Source of the DNA: DATARN01 sp963851105
GTDB taxonomy: Bacteria; Actinomycetota; Acidimicrobiia; Acidimicrobiales; Palsa-688
Direction of reading: 5' to 3'
Assembly (NCBI GenBank): GCA_963851105.1
Contig: CAWKNP010000010.1
Span: forward strand, 62,001-126,000
Length of the DNA: 64,000 bases
How positions within the stretch are numbered: position 1 is the first letter of the stretch; each line of letters opens with the position of its first letter. Both the position numbers and the translations under genes were made by a program. Shown in pieces: positions 32,323 to 41,535 of this stretch. The notes under the pieces are model-generated. The model was not told the origin of the DNA, made no database searches, and worked only from the letters and a program-made list of their open reading frames with translations.

Positions 32323-34143
32323 GTGATCGCCACGCTGGCCAAGCTGCGGGCACGAAAAGAGTGGAAGTTCTTCGGTGTCCTGGCCAAGGCCGACCGCCGC
32401 CTCGCCATCGGTTGGTGGGCCGTCCTCGTCCTGCGCGGCGCCCTCCCCGCCGTCTTCGCCATCGCCATGGGCGTCCTCGTATCGGCGGTCCAGCGCCACG
32501 GCGACCTGACGGGCCCACTCGTCCTGATGGGTGTGGTCTTCGTACTGCTGCAGGTGCTCAGCCCCATCCACACTGCTCTCGGCGCCAATCTCGGTGATCG
32601 CACCGCCGCCTGGCTGTACGACCGCCTGACCGACGCCTGCCTCGACCCGCCCGGCATGGGCCACCTCGAGAGTCCCAAGCTCACGAACGACCTGACCGTC
32701 GCCCGGGAATTTGACGCCGGCATGACCGGCCCGCCCCTGTCGATGAGCATGGACTTCATCGCCGGCGGCCTGGTCGAGATGATCGCGGGCGTGGCGTCGG
32801 CGGCGGTCCTGTTCGGGTTCAACTGGTGGGCGCCGATCCTGCTGGCAGGGGCCTGGTTGTCGACGCACTGGCTGCTGAAGGAAAGCGGCGTCTGGCGGGA
32901 CCGCAATACCGAGGAGGTGCGCAGCGCGCAGCGAGACGCCGACTACGCCTACCGCCTGGCCGTCGATCCGCCGGCCGCCAAGGAGCTGCGGATGTTCGGC
33001 CTGGCCGGCTGGACCATCGATCGCTTCATTGATCGTCGCACCCGCCTCCACGAGCTGCAATACAAGGCCACCCGCCTGAGGGAACGCCCCGTATTGACCA
33101 GTCTGTTCATCGTCGCGGTGGCCAATATTGCCGTCTTCTGGGTGCTGGCCGGCGCAGCCGCCGCCGGACACCTGGGCCTCGGCGCGGTCGTGGTCTACTC
33201 CCAAGCGGCGGTCGGGGCGTCGTTGATCGCCTTCGGGGGCCTCAACTGGGCCCTCGACGGCGCGTCCTCCCCCGTGGCCGCCGCCCTGCGCCTCGATGGC
33301 CTCATGGCTCCCGCCGGCGCCCTGGTCTCTGGCGACCGAAAGGCCGCCGAGCTGCCCAAGACCGAACTCCGCTTCCGCGACCTCACCTTCGCCTACCCTT
33401 CGGCGACCGAGCCGGTCCTCGAGCATTTCGACCTCACTATCCCTGCTGGATCGTCGCTCGCGATCGTGGGCCAGAACGGGGCCGGCAAGACCACCTTGGG
33501 CAAGCTCCTGTGCCGGCTGTACGACCCTCAGGAAGGGGCGATCGAGGCCGACGGCATCGACATCCGCGAGTTCGACGTGGCCGAGTGGCGGTCCCGCATC
33601 ACCGCCGTCTTCCAGGACTTCATCCGCTTCGAGCTGTCACTGCGCGACAACGTGGCGCCCGGCGGCGCCCCCGACGCCGAGATCCTCGCCGCCCTCGATG
33701 CGGCGGGCGCCGGCGACCTGGCGGGCCTCGACACCATCCTGGCCAAGGGCTACGAAGGAGGCACCGACCTGTCGGGCGGGCAATGGCAGCGCGTCGCCCT
33801 GGCCCGGGCGCTGTGCGCGGTCCGCCTCGGCGCCGGCGTGGTCCTGCTCGACGAGCCCACCGCCCAGCTCGACGTGCGGGGCGAGGCCGAGATCTTCGAC
33901 CGCATTCTCGCCGCCACCCGCGACTGCACGACGATCCTCATCTCCCACCGCTTCTCCACCGTGCGCCACGCCGACCGAATCTGCGTGCTCGAAGGCGGCC
34001 GGGTCGTCGAGCTCGGCACGCACGACGAGCTGATGGCCAAGCGGGGCCGCTACCAGACCATGTTCGACCTCCAGGCGCAGCGCTTTGCCAGCGGCGGCAC
34101 CGTCGACGGCGAGGAGGAGGTGGTGTTCGATGTCCTCACCTAG
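32323..34143 (+). CDS. ABC exporter half-transporter (membrane + ATPase), subunit 1
   Basis: The 606-aa protein has an N-terminal membrane domain of about six helices (to ~310) and a nucleotide-binding domain with Walker A GQNGAGKTT, signature LSGGQWQRV, Walker B VVLLDEPTAQLD and switch ISHRFST. It starts at a GTG after AAAGGTAGG. It overlaps subunit 2 by 14 bp, so the pair probably forms a heterodimer. The layout resembles lantibiotic/peptide or lipid exporters; the substrate is unknown. Confidence 0.93.
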   Translation: MIATLAKLRARKEWKFFGVLAKADRRLAIGWWAVLVLRGALPAVFAIAMGVLVSAVQRHGDLTGPLVLMGVVFVLLQVLSPIHTALGANLGDRTAAWLYDRLTDACLDPPGMGHLESPKLTNDLTVAREFDAGMTGPPLSMSMDFIAGGLVEMIAGVASAAVLFGFNWWAPILLAGAWLSTHWLLKESGVWRDRNTEEVRSAQRDADYAYRLAVDPPAAKELRMFGLAGWTIDRFIDRRTRLHELQYKATRLRERPVLTSLFIVAVANIAVFWVLAGAAAAGHLGLGAVVVYSQAAVGASLIAFGGLNWALDGASSPVAAALRLDGLMAPAGALVSGDRKAAELPKTELRFRDLTFAYPSATEPVLEHFDLTIPAGSSLAIVGQNGAGKTTLGKLLCRLYDPQEGAIEADGIDIREFDVAEWRSRITAVFQDFIRFELSLRDNVAPGGAPDAEILAALDAAGAGDLAGLDTILAKGYEGGTDLSGGQWQRVALARALCAVRLGAGVVLLDEPTAQLDVRGEAEIFDRILAATRDCTTILISHRFSTVRHADRICVLEGGRVVELGTHDELMAKRGRYQTMFDLQAQRFASGGTVDGEEEVVFDVLT

Positions 34144-35944
34144 CGCCAGGGGCAAGAAGACCGACGCCGATCTCCCCCCCGCGCTCTCCTCGATGTGGCG
34201 CCTCTGCAAACTGGGCTACCAGCACGAGCCCGGCCTGATCCTGGCCGCTTTCGTCCTGTCCCTTCTGGCCGCCCTGCCCGACGCCCTGATCGCGGTCTGG
34301 CTCAAGCTCCTCGGCGAGGGCGTGCTCCAGCACCGGCGGGGCCTTCTCCTGGTGGCCGCCATCGGCATGGGCCTGTCGGGGGTCGCCACCTGGTTCCTGC
34401 GGACGGTGTCGACGCGCGTCCAGCGGCGGTTCCGCGACAAGGTCAGCATCGCCCTCGAGTCCCATGTGGCGTCCCTGCAGGCCACGGTGACGACCATCGC
34501 TCACCAGGAGCGGCCCGACTACCTCGACCGCCTCTCGGTCCTGCGCAACCAGATCTTCGTGCTCGACCACATGTACATGTCGGTGTTTTCGACCTGTGGA
34601 TGGATCCTGCGCCTCGGGGTCACCGTGGCTTTGCTCATGTCGGTCCACCCCGCCCTGCTCCTCCTGGCGGTGTTCGCCCTTCCCACAGTGGCGACATCGA
34701 CCTGGCGCCCGGGCGTGGAGCGCACGGCGCAAGAACAGGGCGCGCCATCCGATCGCCTCGCCCGCCACCTTTTCACGACTGCCACCACCGCGCCGCCCGG
34801 CAAGGAGGTGCGGGTCACGGGCATCGGGCCCCGCCTGTCGGCCGACCGCCGCGCCGCCTGGGAGCAGTGGTACCGCCTGGTCTCGGCCGCCCGGACGCGC
34901 TCGGCGGTATGGCACACCGCGGCGTGGGCGGTGTTCGGCGGCGCCTACGTCGGGGGCGTGGTCTTCGTGGCCAGCGGCCTGCACTCGCCGCCCCAGGACG
35001 TGCTGTTGGTGCTCGCGGCCGGCTCGCGCCTGTCGTCGTACATCGGGGCCACCGTCGGCGAGATCGGATTCCTGCGGGGGATCTGGATGGACGGGTCGCG
35101 CCGCCTGGCGTGGCTCGAGGATTACGCCGCCGCCATCGAGGCCCGGGCCGATCTTTCCGTGCCCGCCCGCGTCACGCAGGGCATCACCTTCGAGCACGTC
35201 TCCTTCTCCTATCCCGGCACCGACCGTCTGGTGCTCGACGACGTGAACGTGACGCTGCCCGCGGGAGGGGTCATCGCCATCGTCGGGGAGAACGGGGCGG
35301 GCAAGACCACCATGGTCAAACTGCTGTCGAAGTTCTACGAGCCGACCGCGGGGCGGATCCTGGTCGACGGCGTGGACCTGGCCCGCATGCCCGCCGAGGA
35401 ATGGCGCCAGCGACTGGCGGGTGCCTACCAGGACTTCTTCCGTTTCGAGCTGCGGGCCGGCCAGACGGTGGGCCTCGGCGACCTGCCCCGTCTCGACGAC
35501 CGGCCGGCGGTGGGCACTGCGGTGACCCGGGCCGGTGCCGACGACGTCATCGCACACCTGAGCGCCGGTCTCGAGACGCAACTGGGGCCGAGCTGGCCCG
35601 ACGGCGTCGAGGTGAGCTTCGGCCAGTGGCAGAAACTGGCGCTGGCCCGGGGCTTCATGCGCGACGGACCCCTTCTGCTGGCCCTCGACGAGCCGACCGC
35701 CGCTCTCGACGCCGAGACCGAGCACGCCCTTTTCGAGCGTTACGCCGCCGGTGCCCGCCATGACGGCGACGACGGACGCATCACGGTCCTGGTCTCGCAC
35801 CGCTTCTCAACGGTGCGCATGGCCGACCTCATCGTTGTCCTCGACGGGGCCCGCGTCGCAGAGGTCGGCAGCCATGAGGACCTCATGGCCAAGGGCGGTC
35901 AATACGCAGAGCTGTACGGGATCCAGGCGGCGGCCTATCGCTGA
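34130..35944 (+). CDS. ABC exporter half-transporter, subunit 2
   Basis: The 604-aa protein has the same architecture as subunit 1, with Walker A GENGAGKTT, Walker B LLLALDEPTAALD and switch VSHRFST. The signature motif is VSFGQWQK instead of LSGGQ, so this half has a degenerate signature. The ATG follows GAGGAGGAGG (34111-34120) inside the end of subunit 1. Its last 10 bp overlap the convergent mmpL gene end. Confidence 0.92.
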   Translation: MSSPSARGKKTDADLPPALSSMWRLCKLGYQHEPGLILAAFVLSLLAALPDALIAVWLKLLGEGVLQHRRGLLLVAAIGMGLSGVATWFLRTVSTRVQRRFRDKVSIALESHVASLQATVTTIAHQERPDYLDRLSVLRNQIFVLDHMYMSVFSTCGWILRLGVTVALLMSVHPALLLLAVFALPTVATSTWRPGVERTAQEQGAPSDRLARHLFTTATTAPPGKEVRVTGIGPRLSADRRAAWEQWYRLVSAARTRSAVWHTAAWAVFGGAYVGGVVFVASGLHSPPQDVLLVLAAGSRLSSYIGATVGEIGFLRGIWMDGSRRLAWLEDYAAAIEARADLSVPARVTQGITFEHVSFSYPGTDRLVLDDVNVTLPAGGVIAIVGENGAGKTTMVKLLSKFYEPTAGRILVDGVDLARMPAEEWRQRLAGAYQDFFRFELRAGQTVGLGDLPRLDDRPAVGTAVTRAGADDVIAHLSAGLETQLGPSWPDGVEVSFGQWQKLALARGFMRDGPLLLALDEPTAALDAETEHALFERYAAGARHDGDDGRITVLVSHRFSTVRMADLIVVLDGARVAEVGSHEDLMAKGGQYAELYGIQAAAYR

Positions 35945-38223
35945 GCGGGCTCGGTGGGCCGGGCGGGCGGAGCCGGCGGGGTGGCGGCGGGCGGCCCCGC
36001 CTCGGAGATCCCGATGCGGTCGTGGATCCGGTGCATCCACGCCGGCGCCCACCAGTTGGCCTCCCCCGCCAGGCGCATGAAGGCGGGGACCAGGATGCCG
36101 CGGATCAAGGTGGCGTCCATCACCACTGCCAATGCCAGCCCGAGCCCGAACATCTCGATGAAGCTGATGCCGCTGGTCCCGAAGGCGAGGAATGTCACCG
36201 CCAGTAGGGCGGCCGCGGCGGTCACGATTCGCCCGGTCCGCTCGAGGCCGACGGCGACGGAGTGGGTGTTGTCGCCGGTGGCGTCGTGCTCCTCCTTGAT
36301 CCGGCTGAGCAGGAAGACCTCGTAGTCCATCGACAATCCGAAGGCGATGCAGAACATGAGGATCGGCATGGTGACGTTGAGGCTGCCGGTCGCGGTGAAG
36401 TTGAGCAGCCCCGACAGGTGCCCGTCCTGGAAGATCCACACCATGGCCCCGAACGTGGCGGTAAGCGAAAGCAGGTTCAAGGCGATGGCCTTAATCGGCA
36501 CCAAAAGGCTGTTGAACACCAGAAACAGCAGGACGAAGGTGACCGCCGCGATGATCCCGAAGGCGTAGGGCAACCGGGAGAAGATGGCGGACTTGGTGTC
36601 GGCCAACGTGGCCCCCTGCCCCTCGACCCCCACGGGGAACGGCGCCCGCAGCGCCCGGATCTGCGTGACGAGGTGCTGGCCCGCCGAGGAGACCTGGTCG
36701 ACGGACGGCACGATGGTCAACCAGGTGCCGGTAGGCCGGGAAAAAGAGGCCGCGCGGGGTCCCGCTGCGGTGGCGAGCCTTCCCGCTTCATAGGTACCGG
36801 TGAGGGTGTCGACGCGCGCCACATTCGGCAACGCCGATACGCGCGACGCGTATTCGCCGATGGCGGCGCCCCGGCCGCCGGGGCTGCCAATCCCGTCGGC
36901 GACAATCGCGAAGGAGTTGCCGCTGTCGCCGTTGAAGTCGTGCAGGAGCGTTTCCGACACGGCGCGGGATTGTGCCCCCTTGGGCAGCGCTTCGGCGCCG
37001 GAAAGCCCGAAGTTGACCCGCAGGAACGGCGACCCGAGGAGGACCAGCAGGGCGATGGCGCCCACGCCGAACACAACGGGCCGGCGCATGACCGCCATGG
37101 CCAGGCGATGCCAGAAGCCTTCGCCTACCGGCTTCGGCGTGTGTCGCCACACCCGGAGGCCGTCGACCCGGGTTCCGGTCACCGCCAGCAGGGCGGGCAG
37201 GCTGATCACGGCGCCCAGGGCGGCGATGACCACGACGGAACTGCCGGCGTAGGCGAACGAACGCAGGAAGTACAGCGGGAAGACCAGGAGCGCCGAGAGC
37301 GATGCGGCCACGGTCAGGGCGGAGAAGGCCACCGTGCGGCCCGCCGTCTCGACCGTCCGCACCACCGCTTCATCCGACGTCAGGCCTCGCGCTAGCTCCT
37401 CCCGAAACCGGTTGACGATGAACAGGCTGTAGTCGATGGCCAGGCCCAGGCCGAGAGCAGTCGTCAGATTGATCGAGTAGATCGACACGTCGGTCACCTG
37501 CGAGATCCCGAAGAGGGCCAGCAACGTGCCGAATACTGCGATGATGGCCACGAACAGCGGTAGCCCGGCTGCCACCAGGCCGCCGAACACCACGATGAGC
37601 AAGATGATCGTCACCGGCGCCGAGATGCCCTCGGCCTTGCCGAGGTCGGCGCCGATCTGCGTGCCGATATCCGAGTTCACCGCCAGGTCGCCGCCGAAGC
37701 GGACGTCGATGACGCCCCGCCGGCCTCCGATGCTGGCCTTCAACTTCTTGTAGGTGTCGGTCATCTGGGTATCGCTGCCCGTGACCCGGGCCACGATGAT
37801 CGCCTTGGTGGCGTCCTTGCTGCGCAACGGCGGCGCCTCCCCGAGCGACCAGTACGACGAGACCTGGGTGACGCCGCTGATCGCGGCCAAGCGGTCCGAC
37901 ACCTCCTTGCCGGCCGCGGCGGCGGCGGGGTCGTCGACGGTGCCGCTGGTAACGGCGGCCAGGGCGACGACGTTGGCGTCGCCGGCGCCGTAGGTGTTCT
38001 TCAAAATGTTCTCGGCCTTGGTCGATTGCGCCCCCGGGTCCTGGAACCCCCCCGACTTCAGGCGGGCGAAGGTCCCGGTACCGAGCACCGCCGCCACCAG
38101 GATGAAGGCGCCCGTCGCTACCAGCACCAGTCGCCGGCGGCGGACGATGAAGGCGCCCAACCGTGTGAACAGAGTGGCACCAGCCTGTCGTTGGGGCGTG
38201 TCGCGCTCAGTCAGGGTCCTCAC
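35935..38223 (-). CDS. MMPL/RND-family transporter
   Basis: The 762-aa protein has the MmpL topology: one helix (about 33-50), an extracellular domain, five helices, a second extracellular domain and five or six further helices. Typical family motifs are GLGLAIDYSLFIVNRFREE in the first half and CIAFGLSMDYEVFLLSRIKEE in the second, whose Asp-Tyr pairs are proton-relay residues. It starts at a GTG preceded by GCAAAGGAGA. It is likely co-transcribed with padR upstream and exports lipids or drugs; the substrate is unknown. Confidence 0.95.
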   Translation of the reverse strand: MRTLTERDTPQRQAGATLFTRLGAFIVRRRRLVLVATGAFILVAAVLGTGTFARLKSGGFQDPGAQSTKAENILKNTYGAGDANVVALAAVTSGTVDDPAAAAAGKEVSDRLAAISGVTQVSSYWSLGEAPPLRSKDATKAIIVARVTGSDTQMTDTYKKLKASIGGRRGVIDVRFGGDLAVNSDIGTQIGADLGKAEGISAPVTIILLIVVFGGLVAAGLPLFVAIIAVFGTLLALFGISQVTDVSIYSINLTTALGLGLAIDYSLFIVNRFREELARGLTSDEAVVRTVETAGRTVAFSALTVAASLSALLVFPLYFLRSFAYAGSSVVVIAALGAVISLPALLAVTGTRVDGLRVWRHTPKPVGEGFWHRLAMAVMRRPVVFGVGAIALLVLLGSPFLRVNFGLSGAEALPKGAQSRAVSETLLHDFNGDSGNSFAIVADGIGSPGGRGAAIGEYASRVSALPNVARVDTLTGTYEAGRLATAAGPRAASFSRPTGTWLTIVPSVDQVSSAGQHLVTQIRALRAPFPVGVEGQGATLADTKSAIFSRLPYAFGIIAAVTFVLLFLVFNSLLVPIKAIALNLLSLTATFGAMVWIFQDGHLSGLLNFTATGSLNVTMPILMFCIAFGLSMDYEVFLLSRIKEEHDATGDNTHSVAVGLERTGRIVTAAAALLAVTFLAFGTSGISFIEMFGLGLALAVVMDATLIRGILVPAFMRLAGEANWWAPAWMHRIHDRIGISEAGPPAATPPAPPARPTEPAQR

Positions 38224-38244
38224 GGAAATCTCCTTTGCGAGGCT

Positions 38245-38262
38245 GGCGCCCGGTCGGGCGCC
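38245..38262 (-). promoter_or_regulatory. Perfect hairpin between padR and the mmpL gene
   Basis: GGCGCCC (38245-38251) and GGGCGCC (38256-38262) form a 7-bp stem with a 4-base loop, inside the 46-bp gap between the padR stop and the mmpL start. There is no T-tract, so it may be a processing or attenuation element rather than a full terminator. Confidence 0.45.
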
Positions 38263-38269
38263 GCGCTGG

Positions 38270-38836
38270 TCAGGCGGGGGTCTCTTGCCCCCGGGCTTTG
38301 GTGTTCAACTGCCGGGACATCTCGTCCGCCCAGGCCAACGTCGCCTCGGCGTGGCGCAAGCCGAACATCGCCGTTGTGCGACCCCAATACGCGGCCGGGA
38401 ACGGTTCGAGCATCTCGACGATGGCGGCCAGGCGGGCTCGTTCTCCTTCGGCCTCCTGGCGGGCGGCCTCGACCAGCGCGGCGACTTGATCGGGGGTCAG
38501 GCGGTCGGCGAAGAGCATCTTCACCAGCAATGAATTCTTGCGCCGCTCCTTGCGGAAGGTCGGTTCCCGCAGCCAAGCATCGAGAGCCTCGCTGCCTTCC
38601 GCGGTGAGGTGGAACACGCGCTTGGTGGGCAGCTTGACCTGACTGACCTCGGATGCCTCGACGAAGCCGAGCTCCTCGAGGCGGATCAGCTCTCCGTAGA
38701 CGTTGCTCTTCGACATCGGCCAGAAGTTGGAGATGGCGCCTTCGACTTGTTGAGCCAGCTGGTAGCCCGAGGCGGGCGCCTGCGAGAGCAGGCCGAGCAC
38801 GGCGAAGGAGCTCACCGGCAGGGCGTCTGCTGTCAT
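38270..38836 (-). CDS. PadR-family transcriptional regulator
   Basis: The 188-aa protein has a winged helix-turn-helix (SSFAVLGLLSQAPASGYQLAQQV, then NVYGELIRLEELGFVEASEV) and the PadR C-terminal helical domain (Vir_act_alpha_C) with LRKERRKNSLLVKMLFADRLT-like charged helices. PadR proteins repress transporter genes and release on ligand binding. Its start directly abuts a palindromic operator, and the mmpL gene follows, so self-repression and control of the exporter are likely. Confidence 0.93.
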   Translation of the reverse strand: MTADALPVSSFAVLGLLSQAPASGYQLAQQVEGAISNFWPMSKSNVYGELIRLEELGFVEASEVSQVKLPTKRVFHLTAEGSEALDAWLREPTFRKERRKNSLLVKMLFADRLTPDQVAALVEAARQEAEGERARLAAIVEMLEPFPAAYWGRTTAMFGLRHAEATLAWADEMSRQLNTKARGQETPA

Positions 38837-38867
38837 AGTCCTAGTTGTAACAGTTCAGTTAGGACTA
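38836..38867. promoter_or_regulatory. Palindromic operator between padR and tetR genes
   Basis: TAGTCCTA (38836-38843) and TAGGACTA (38860-38867) are a perfect 8-bp inverted repeat with a 16-bp spacer. On the minus strand TTGACC (38869-38874) and TTACAA, 17 bp apart, could be -35/-10 elements, placing the start of transcription at or next to the padR ATG (leaderless). The operator overlaps this promoter. Confidence 0.6.
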
Positions 38868-38909
38868 GGTCAAGGGCGAGTTCACCGGAAGCTTGCTACT
38901 ATTGACGTT

Positions 38910-39545
38910 GTGCAAAAGGCTCTTGAATCGTCACTTCTTGACAATGGGGTGCCAAAAGGGGAACGAACCCGGGCTGCGCTGGTGGCGGCCGCCATCGCGC
39001 GGTTCGCGACCGACGGCTTCGCCCGCACGTCGGTGTCCACGATCGCCCGCGATGTATACGTGACGCCGGGGGCACCGTACCGTTACTTCGCCGACAAGGA
39101 AGCCCTCTTCCTGGCCGCGGTCGACGCCGACGGGGCGGGACTCATCGACCTGGTGCGCACGACGGTGTTTGGACGCCTCGACGGTTCGATACGCGGCCTC
39201 CTCGGGCGGTTGACCGACCAGCTAGGTGCCGCGCTCGACGAGCACCCGCTCGTCGCCCGCGTGCTGAGCGGCGCCGAGCCCATGGGGCCCGAACGGATCC
39301 TCGCCCTCCCCAACCTGACGAAGCTACGCGCCGAGCTCACCGCCGTGCTGCAGCTCGGGCAGCAGGCCGGCGCCGTCCGCAATGGTGTGGACCCTGCGTT
39401 GCTGGCCCTTGGTCTCGAGACCGCGGTTGTCTACCAACTGGCCCACATCGCCAGCCTGCGGGGCAGCGGCGCCGGTGCCGATCGCGAAAGATGGGCTGCG
39501 CTGGCGGCCCTGGTGGAGGCGGCCCTCCAGCCGTGCCCCCGATGA
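38910..39545 (+). CDS. TetR/AcrR-family transcriptional regulator
   Basis: The 211-aa protein has an N-terminal helix-turn-helix (ERTRAALVAAAIARFATDGF, then TSVSTIARDVYVTPGAPYRYF and DKEALF) and a helical ligand-binding domain. It starts at a GTG only 7 bases after a TACTAT box (38897-38902), so the transcript may be leaderless. It is divergent from padR (73 bp) and overlaps the next gene by ATGA. The partner gene encodes a metal-dependent hydrolase-like protein, the likely target. Confidence 0.93.
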   Translation: MQKALESSLLDNGVPKGERTRAALVAAAIARFATDGFARTSVSTIARDVYVTPGAPYRYFADKEALFLAAVDADGAGLIDLVRTTVFGRLDGSIRGLLGRLTDQLGAALDEHPLVARVLSGAEPMGPERILALPNLTKLRAELTAVLQLGQQAGAVRNGVDPALLALGLETAVVYQLAHIASLRGSGAGADRERWAALAALVEAALQPCPR

Positions 39546-40417
39546 TCAAGGCCCGCCGGGTGGTGTTCGACTGGAAGGAAACCCCCCCGCACTGGGTGCC
39601 CGACGACCCGTTCACCACCCACGTGATCAACGTGTTGCACTTGCTGCTGCCCGCGGGCGAAAAGTGGTTCTGCGATGTCTTCCGCGAAGCGCTGCCCACC
39701 ATCACCGACGGTCAACTCCGCGACGACGTGAAGGGCTTTGTGGGCCAGGAAGCGCTGCACTCCCGGGCCCACGCCGCCGTTGTCGTGCACATGGCGGCCG
39801 ATGGCCTCGACACCCGGGCCTACACCGAAAAGATCGACTGGCTCTTCGAACGGCTGCTCGGCGACCATCCCCTTGGCGTGCACCGGGGGATGCGGCTGCT
39901 GCGCCGCCAGTGGCTGGTGACCCGGCTCGCGATCATCGCGGCGATCGAACACTGCACGAGCGTGCTCGGCTGGTGGGCCATCACCTCCTCCGAAGCCCTC
40001 GACGAGGCGGCCGCTGACCCGACCATGCTCGACCTCCTGCGCTGGCACGGTGCCGAGGAGGTGGAGCACCGATCGGTGGCGTTCGACCTGTACCAGCACC
40101 TGAGCGGGAGTTATGTTCGCCGGGTCGTGGCCATGATCGTGGTCTTCCCGATCATTGTGTGGTTGTGGATGATCGGCACGGCGTACCTGATGCGCCACGA
40201 TCCTGCGGTTGCGCCAACGGACAAGGCCAGTGTGCGGCGCTTCCTCAAGGTGAGCCGGAGCGGGCGCCTGCCGAGCGCCGGCTATCTCGTCGGCGCCGTT
40301 CCCCCGTTCCTGCGTCCTGGGTTCCATCCCGAGGGCAAGGCGTCGACCGAGGTGGCTCTCGCCTACCTGGCCCGCTCTCCCGCCGCCCGCGCCGCCGCCG
40401 CCGGCCACGACGCCTAG
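39542..40417 (+). CDS. Predicted metal-dependent hydrolase (ferritin-like, PF10118-type)
   Basis: The 291-aa protein has histidine/glutamate motifs consistent with a di-metal four-helix site: GQEALHSRAH, IEHCTSVLG and HGAEEVEHRSVAFD. This matches the predicted metal-dependent hydrolase family (PF10118), which resembles ferritin-like di-iron oxygenases. A membrane-like stretch (RRVVAMIVVFPIIVWLWMIG) lies near residue 190-210. The ATGA overlap with tetR shows translational coupling. The reaction is unknown. Confidence 0.85.
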   Translation: MIKARRVVFDWKETPPHWVPDDPFTTHVINVLHLLLPAGEKWFCDVFREALPTITDGQLRDDVKGFVGQEALHSRAHAAVVVHMAADGLDTRAYTEKIDWLFERLLGDHPLGVHRGMRLLRRQWLVTRLAIIAAIEHCTSVLGWWAITSSEALDEAAADPTMLDLLRWHGAEEVEHRSVAFDLYQHLSGSYVRRVVAMIVVFPIIVWLWMIGTAYLMRHDPAVAPTDKASVRRFLKVSRSGRLPSAGYLVGAVPPFLRPGFHPEGKASTEVALAYLARSPAARAAAAGHDA

Positions 40418-40490
40418 ATGTCTTCGCCTCGGCTCAGCTTTGTGGTGGTCCTCGGCCGAACGACTGCTCAGGGGATATTGGCGATGAGTC

Positions 40491-40835
40491 CTACGACTCC
40501 CCGAGATGGGCGGCGGCGACACCTTTCGGAACGACCATCCGCCACGCATCGATGACGAGCTCGGTCATCTCCTCGTCGCTGACGGCGGCCAGGCGGACGA
40601 GGACCCAGTTGTATCGCTGGTCGGACAGTGGCGGCATGGCAAACTTCGCCGGCTCCGATGCGATCAGGGCGTCGCGCTCACCTTTCGGAAACGCGAACCC
40701 CATCACCTCCTCGTCGCGCGAGAACGCCAGGTACACGATCCGCCCCACCCGGAACTTGATCCGGTCCCGGATCAATACCTCGTAGCTCCGGGGCAGGCTC
40801 AGGGCGAGAGGACGGACCGCGTCCAGCGTCGCCAT
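40491..40835 (-). CDS. MmcQ/YjbR-family protein
   Basis: A 114-aa protein from MATLDAVRPLALSLP, with the CyaY-like fold motifs RIKFRVGRIVYLAFS, VMGFAFPKGERDALI and the late SDQRYNWVLVRL. The family has a DNA-binding-like double-wing fold of unknown role. A start 27 bases further upstream is open but would extend past the conserved N-terminus. It is divergent from the CDF-like membrane protein, with the starts very close. Confidence 0.87.
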   Translation of the reverse strand: MATLDAVRPLALSLPRSYEVLIRDRIKFRVGRIVYLAFSRDEEVMGFAFPKGERDALIASEPAKFAMPPLSDQRYNWVLVRLAAVSDEEMTELVIDAWRMVVPKGVAAAHLGES

Positions 40836-40872
40836 GAACCGCAACGATACCGAGGTCGACAAAGATCAGCGG

Positions 40873-41505
40873 ATGACCTCAGGCGATGGCCACCGGCCGG
40901 CCCTGATCCAACAGGCGCTGCGGCTGTCCTATCTCTCAGTGGCCTGGGGTGCCCTGTCCGGAGTGCTGTCGGTCGGTATCGGGCTGTCCCGTCACAGCTT
41001 GAGCGTCGTCGGCGTCGGACTCAATGTCTTCGGTGACATGGCCGGTTCCCTGATGCTCGTCCGGCGCTTCCGGGCCGAGCAACAAGACCCCACCCGCACC
41101 CACGACGCCGAGCGCCGCGCCGCCATCGTGATCGCCACGGTGCTGATCCTGGTCGCGCTCGTCCTCGCGGTCTCCGGCCTCGCCGCCCTTGTCTCGGCCT
41201 CGCGCCCCGAGAGCTCACCGGTCGCCATGGCCGCGGCCGCCGTCAACATCGGGATCCTCCTGCCTCTCGGCATCGCCAAGCGCACGGTAGGCGGGCGCCT
41301 CGGCAGCGCCGCGCTCCGCGGTGACGGCGTCCTCAGCGTGGTCGGCGCCACAATGGCCTTTTTCGCTCTGCTCGGACTCGTCGTCGATCGCGCCTTCGGC
41401 TGGTGGTGGGCCGATCGTGTGGCAGCTCTCCTGGTCGCCGTCATCGTGGCCACCGAAGCCACCCGGATCATAAGAGGTCTGGGAAAAAGAGTTGACGGTG
41501 CCTGA
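40873..41505 (+). CDS. Cation-diffusion-facilitator-like membrane protein
   Basis: The 210-aa protein has five or six membrane segments. SLSVVGVGLNVFGDM and SAALRGDGVLSVVGATMAFFALLG resemble helices 2 and 5 of CDF transporters, and WWADRVAALLVAVIVATEATRI resembles helix 6. The metal-site His/Asp pattern (HxxxD) is only partly present, and the C-terminal cytoplasmic domain is missing. It may be a reduced CDF protein or a non-transport relative. An upstream ATG at 40834 in the same frame is possible. Confidence 0.75.
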   Translation: MTSGDGHRPALIQQALRLSYLSVAWGALSGVLSVGIGLSRHSLSVVGVGLNVFGDMAGSLMLVRRFRAEQQDPTRTHDAERRAAIVIATVLILVALVLAVSGLAALVSASRPESSPVAMAAAAVNIGILLPLGIAKRTVGGRLGSAALRGDGVLSVVGATMAFFALLGLVVDRAFGWWWADRVAALLVAVIVATEATRIIRGLGKRVDGA

Positions 41506-41535
41506 CCCGTGTCTTGTGCCGAACTCAATATCCTG

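Noticed and set aside
34136..35800. A 554-aa reverse open frame opposite ABC exporter subunit 2
   Set aside because: It is a shadow of the ATPase gene; Walker motifs are on the forward strand.
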